Assembly: GCA_004335635.1 (NCBI GenBank)
Contig: QAXH01004930.1
Location: 1,523 to 22,589 of the forward strand
Direction: 5' to 3'
DNA length: 21,067 bases
From: Chloromonas sp. AAM2
Taxonomy: Eukaryota; Chlorophyta; Chlorophyceae; Chlamydomonadales; Chlamydomonadaceae
The position numbers were made by a program, and so were the translations under genes. Position 1 is the first letter of the stretch; every line of letters begins with the position of its first letter. The notes beneath the pieces were generated by a model. That model did not search any database, was not told where the DNA came from, and saw only the letters and a list, made by a program, of their open reading frames with translations. Positions 19,076 through 21,067 of this stretch are shown here, piece after piece.

Positions 19076-19428
19076 TGCTTCTCTTTTCCACACTTACTTG
19101 AATGTGAGTGACTGAGCAGGTCATAACACATCAACATATCGACAACATGTTGGGTTCTCGTGATGAGATTTATGTCTTACAAGTGGCTCATGTTTCTCCT
19201 TGGAGCTTAAGCAATAGGTTGAGATTCATGTAGTTTGACTTGACTGAATGACTGAAAAGAGGGCTGTGTTTGTTCACATAACAATGTAATGTGTGGACAA
19301 TCAGATGAAGAGCAAGCGATCGCTTGGGGGTGAGTCACACGCTTTGTGTGCTCCCTCCCCCAAACCCCCCCTTACAGGTGATACCTGATGCCCCTCGTTA
19401 CCTCACATGATACAGAGGGGCAGCCGGC

Positions 19429-19445
19429 ATAGTATCTCCAACTAT
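19429..19445 (+). repeat. 17-base direct repeat flanking the BRO gene, copy A
   Basis: ATAGTATCTCCAACTAT occurs here and identically at 20984-21000. Its ends are inverted copies (ATAGT and ACTAT). The two copies bracket the intact BRO gene, 1.5 kb apart. It could be a target-site duplication, an attachment site or part of a dispersed repeat. Confidence 0.9.
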
Positions 19446-19658
19446 GGTGCCCCAAATGTCCAAACAAAAGGTGAGGTGACATCATAGGTGACACTTGAGG
19501 ATGACACTTTCTTTTCGTTATCTCTCTATACCAAGGGCAGATTATCAAAAAGATGACAAAATGACAAAAGCGACGGAACACTTATTTGATAGATATATGT
19601 ATATAGAAACCTGTTAAATATATTTCTTTTTATACACTTTATAGGAAAAAATGATAAT

Positions 19659-19713
19659 AAGTGTCATCCTTCAAGGATATGGTGGCAGGAAGGGGAGAAA
19701 ACGGATGACACTT
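19659..19713. repeat. Inverted repeat downstream of the BRO gene
   Basis: AAGTGTCATCC (19659-19669) pairs perfectly with GGATGACACTT (19703-19713) across a 33-base spacer. A third copy, GGATGACACTT, is at 19499-19509, and related TGACACTT and GTGTCAC words are common from 19480 to 19755. It lies just 3' of the BRO coding region and could form a transcript-ending hairpin or be a remnant of transposon ends. Confidence 0.8.
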
Positions 19714-19753
19714 CTTGTCAGTCAGTTGTCACTTTGTCACCAAAAGTGTCACA

Positions 19754-20881
19754 TCACTCTTCATCTGAGTTGTGTTCATCACATATTTCATATCCTTTCC
19801 AAAAGTTTCGAGCTGACTTACAGCGATCTTGCATATTCACTCCGAGAATATCACTGATTTGTGTATCTAATTCTTCTTTTTCTAGTATAGTGTTGATTCC
19901 TCTTTTGCTGCAGTACTCTAGATATACTTCGTACACGGTTCTTGATTTCAAGATTGATTTGGTATTGTCTGACAGTTGGATTGTGTTGTCAACAAACTCC
20001 TTGATGGCATCCTTGACGGGCACTTTTTCTTCTTTTTCTTCTTCTATTACTATAATTCCACCATTCAATTCTGTCATTTTCCTATGCAATTCAACTATCA
20101 GTTCTGAACGCTCGATATGCTCGTATGATGAGGCCAACGTGTCTACAAATGTTGTGGCAATATCAATCATATTGATTGTATGTTCAACCTTGTTCATATA
20201 ATGCTCTCTTGCATAGGCATATCTCTTCATAACAACCTCAATGATATCTTCAATCGATGATGCATTATGAGTTGCTTTTGTATAGATCATTTTGACTCCT
20301 TTGGCTGAACCAGTATTGAATTGTGATTCCCGTTTACTTGGGTTGATTGATTTACCCACCTTGTGCCTATCAGAGTGTAACTCACTTGCTTCCTTACAGA
20401 CATAAATGTAATCTAATTTAGGTACTTCTTCGTAAGTTTTGGCTTTTAATTCTAGAAGCTTAGTAACAGCATCATTGCGTTCTGCAGCTATTTTGGCATT
20501 TTCTTCAATGACTTTGGCTTTCTCGTCTTGAATGGTCTGAATCTTGGATTCAAGCTCATACTTTCCAGTTAATCTGATTTCTTTCACTGTCTTAGCCACC
20601 CATTTCTGGAATGGTCTTGCTACAGACTTTTTTGATTGTCCTAACAATCTATAAAGTCCTAGTTCTGTAAGAAAGACCATTTGTTGGGGTCTTCCTGTGC
20701 TGTCAGTTGAAATTACAGCGGCTTTTTCATCTTCATCAAAATGTTTTACAGATTCTCTGATATTTGTCAATCCAAGCAAAGCCCCAATTTGATTGGCTTG
20801 AAATAATGGCTCTTCTGGTGTTCCCAACACATTGATAGTCACTTGATTGCTACCAGACTCAAAGAACTTGGTCAAATCCAT
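19754..20881 (-). CDS. BRO-N domain protein with GIY-YIG-like (T5orf172/MUG113-type) domain, 375 residues
   Basis: An intact minus-strand gene, ATG 20881 to TGA 19754. BRO-family proteins of large DNA viruses bind DNA; their roles in infection are poorly known. Seen: BRO-N domain (about residues 14-105: VTINVLGTPEEPLFQANQIG, then a helix with NIRESVKHFDEDEKA, then QQMVFLTELGLYRLLGQSKK and ARPFQKWVAKTVKEIRLTGKY); a charged coiled coil (108-150); a region like the T5orf172 branch of GIY-YIG nucleases (156-235: DYIYV, HKVGKS at 173-178, R184, NTG at 189-191, acidic E211 and E215); then a helical C-terminal part (about 236-330) and a Cys- and acid-rich end. Whether the nuclease-like domain is active cannot be told. 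It is the only full-length gene in this part that has a recognisable viral family, and it is flanked by 17-base direct repeats. Confidence 0.87.
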   Translation of the reverse strand: MDLTKFFESGSNQVTINVLGTPEEPLFQANQIGALLGLTNIRESVKHFDEDEKAAVISTDSTGRPQQMVFLTELGLYRLLGQSKKSVARPFQKWVAKTVKEIRLTGKYELESKIQTIQDEKAKVIEENAKIAAERNDAVTKLLELKAKTYEEVPKLDYIYVCKEASELHSDRHKVGKSINPSKRESQFNTGSAKGVKMIYTKATHNASSIEDIIEVVMKRYAYAREHYMNKVEHTINMIDIATTFVDTLASSYEHIERSELIVELHRKMTELNGGIIVIEEEKEEKVPVKDAIKEFVDNTIQLSDNTKSILKSRTVYEVYLEYCSKRGINTILEKEELDTQISDILGVNMQDRCKSARNFWKGYEICDEHNSDEE

Positions 20882-20901
20882 GATATATGTATGTGATTTG
20901 T

Positions 20902-20908
20902 CTTTATA
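20902..20908 (-). promoter_or_regulatory. TATA-like element upstream of the BRO gene
   Basis: On the minus strand TATAAAG lies about 21 bases before the BRO start codon, within GATATAAAGACAAAT. The short distance fits the compact leaders of viral genes. A single motif in AT-rich DNA is weak evidence. The rest of 20909-21067 holds no gene that I can see, only a CATCATCATC run and the second 17-base repeat. Confidence 0.3.
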
Positions 20909-20983
20909 TCCCTGGCAAGCTCCTCGTGAGAACTGCTAGGAACACCAGGTGAGCCCTCTGTGAAGTGTGAAAAAGAGGGTTGT

Positions 20984-21000
20984 ATAGTATCTCCAACTAT
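20984..21000 (+). repeat. 17-base direct repeat flanking the BRO gene, copy B
   Basis: Identical to 19429-19445 in sequence and orientation. It lies about 100 bases upstream of the BRO start codon and is followed by a CATCATCATC run. The flanks beyond the 17 bases do not match copy A, apart from a nearby AGAGGG. Confidence 0.9.
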
Positions 21001-21067
21001 CATCATCATCACATCATTACATGGCTTTTCATGGTTCAACCCACGGTGCTGCAGCTAGACACAATAT

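Larger units (their letters stand above)
16160..20940 (-). mobile_element. Putative endogenous giant-virus (NCLDV) segment
   Basis: All recognisable genes here lie on the minus strand, lack introns and are AT-rich, unlike the genes to the left. The combination of dihydrofolate reductase, Lon-type AAA+ ATPase, RING membrane protein and BRO-N protein with GIY-YIG-like domain is typical of giant-virus gene pools. The segment is not one clean block: 18326-19753 carries repeats without viral coding homology. Two genes are broken, which argues for integration and decay rather than a free virus. Exact ends are not defined; the left end is near 16160 and the right end lies beyond the BRO gene, possibly outside the window. 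A mis-joined assembly is the main alternative. Confidence 0.7.

Noticed and set aside
18933..19124. 63-codon minus-strand frame with repeated AILWEKTN peptide
   Set aside because: The repeat comes from a DNA tandem duplication; no other coding sign.

Overview
The window looks like nuclear DNA of a green alga (chlorophyte) carrying an inserted, partly decayed stretch of giant-virus (nucleocytoplasmic large DNA virus) genes. The left three quarters (about 1-15,900) hold widely spaced, intron-rich genes. They are separated by long non-coding stretches with GT/CA microsatellites. Two genes point to a plastid-bearing organism of the green line: a DUF1997 protein with a chloroplast-type leader (this family occurs in cyanobacteria and plastid-bearing eukaryotes), and a plant-type fatty acid 2-hydroxylase without cytochrome b5. 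I cannot name the genus. No annotation or database search was available; all exon models were built by eye from splice sites, reading phase and family motifs.

Host part. (1) 455-3052 (+): the 3' part of an inositol polyphosphate 5-phosphatase followed by a C2-like domain, seven exons, 5' end outside the window or not found. (2) 3053-5386: non-coding gap between two convergent genes. (3) 5387-8752 (-): a CUEDC2-type ubiquitin-binding CUE-domain protein, seven exons, first exon uncertain. (4) 8913-9485 (+): a small two-membrane-segment protein of 72 residues, three exons, divergent from (3). (5) 9492-10322 (+): intronless fatty acid 2-hydroxylase, starting only 6 bases after the stop of (4), a strong candidate for a bicistronic nuclear mRNA. 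(6) 11424-14249 (+): DUF1997 protein of 250 residues, eight exons. (7) 14250-15900: nothing coding recognised.

Viral part. From about 16,160 the base composition becomes visibly AT-rich, introns vanish, and all recognisable genes lie on the minus strand with short gaps: a truncated dihydrofolate reductase, an unknown 221-residue protein, a signal-anchored membrane RING-CH protein, a Lon-type AAA+ ATPase fragment with a stop and a frameshift, and, after 1.4 kb of repeats, an intact BRO-N protein with a GIY-YIG-like domain. The left edge is a short-period repeat tract (15,936-16,105) and the Lon fragment ends in another repeat cluster (18,335-18,753). The mixture of broken and intact genes fits an endogenous viral element that has begun to decay and was rearranged with host repeats. 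An assembly chimera has to be excluded.

Unusual points: an adjacent, in-frame gene pair separated by 6 bases; 4 of the 21 introns I could model use GC-AG borders; 18 of 21 introns are phase 0 and none is phase 1; a SHIP-like order of 5-phosphatase then C2 domain; and 17-base direct repeats flanking the BRO gene.
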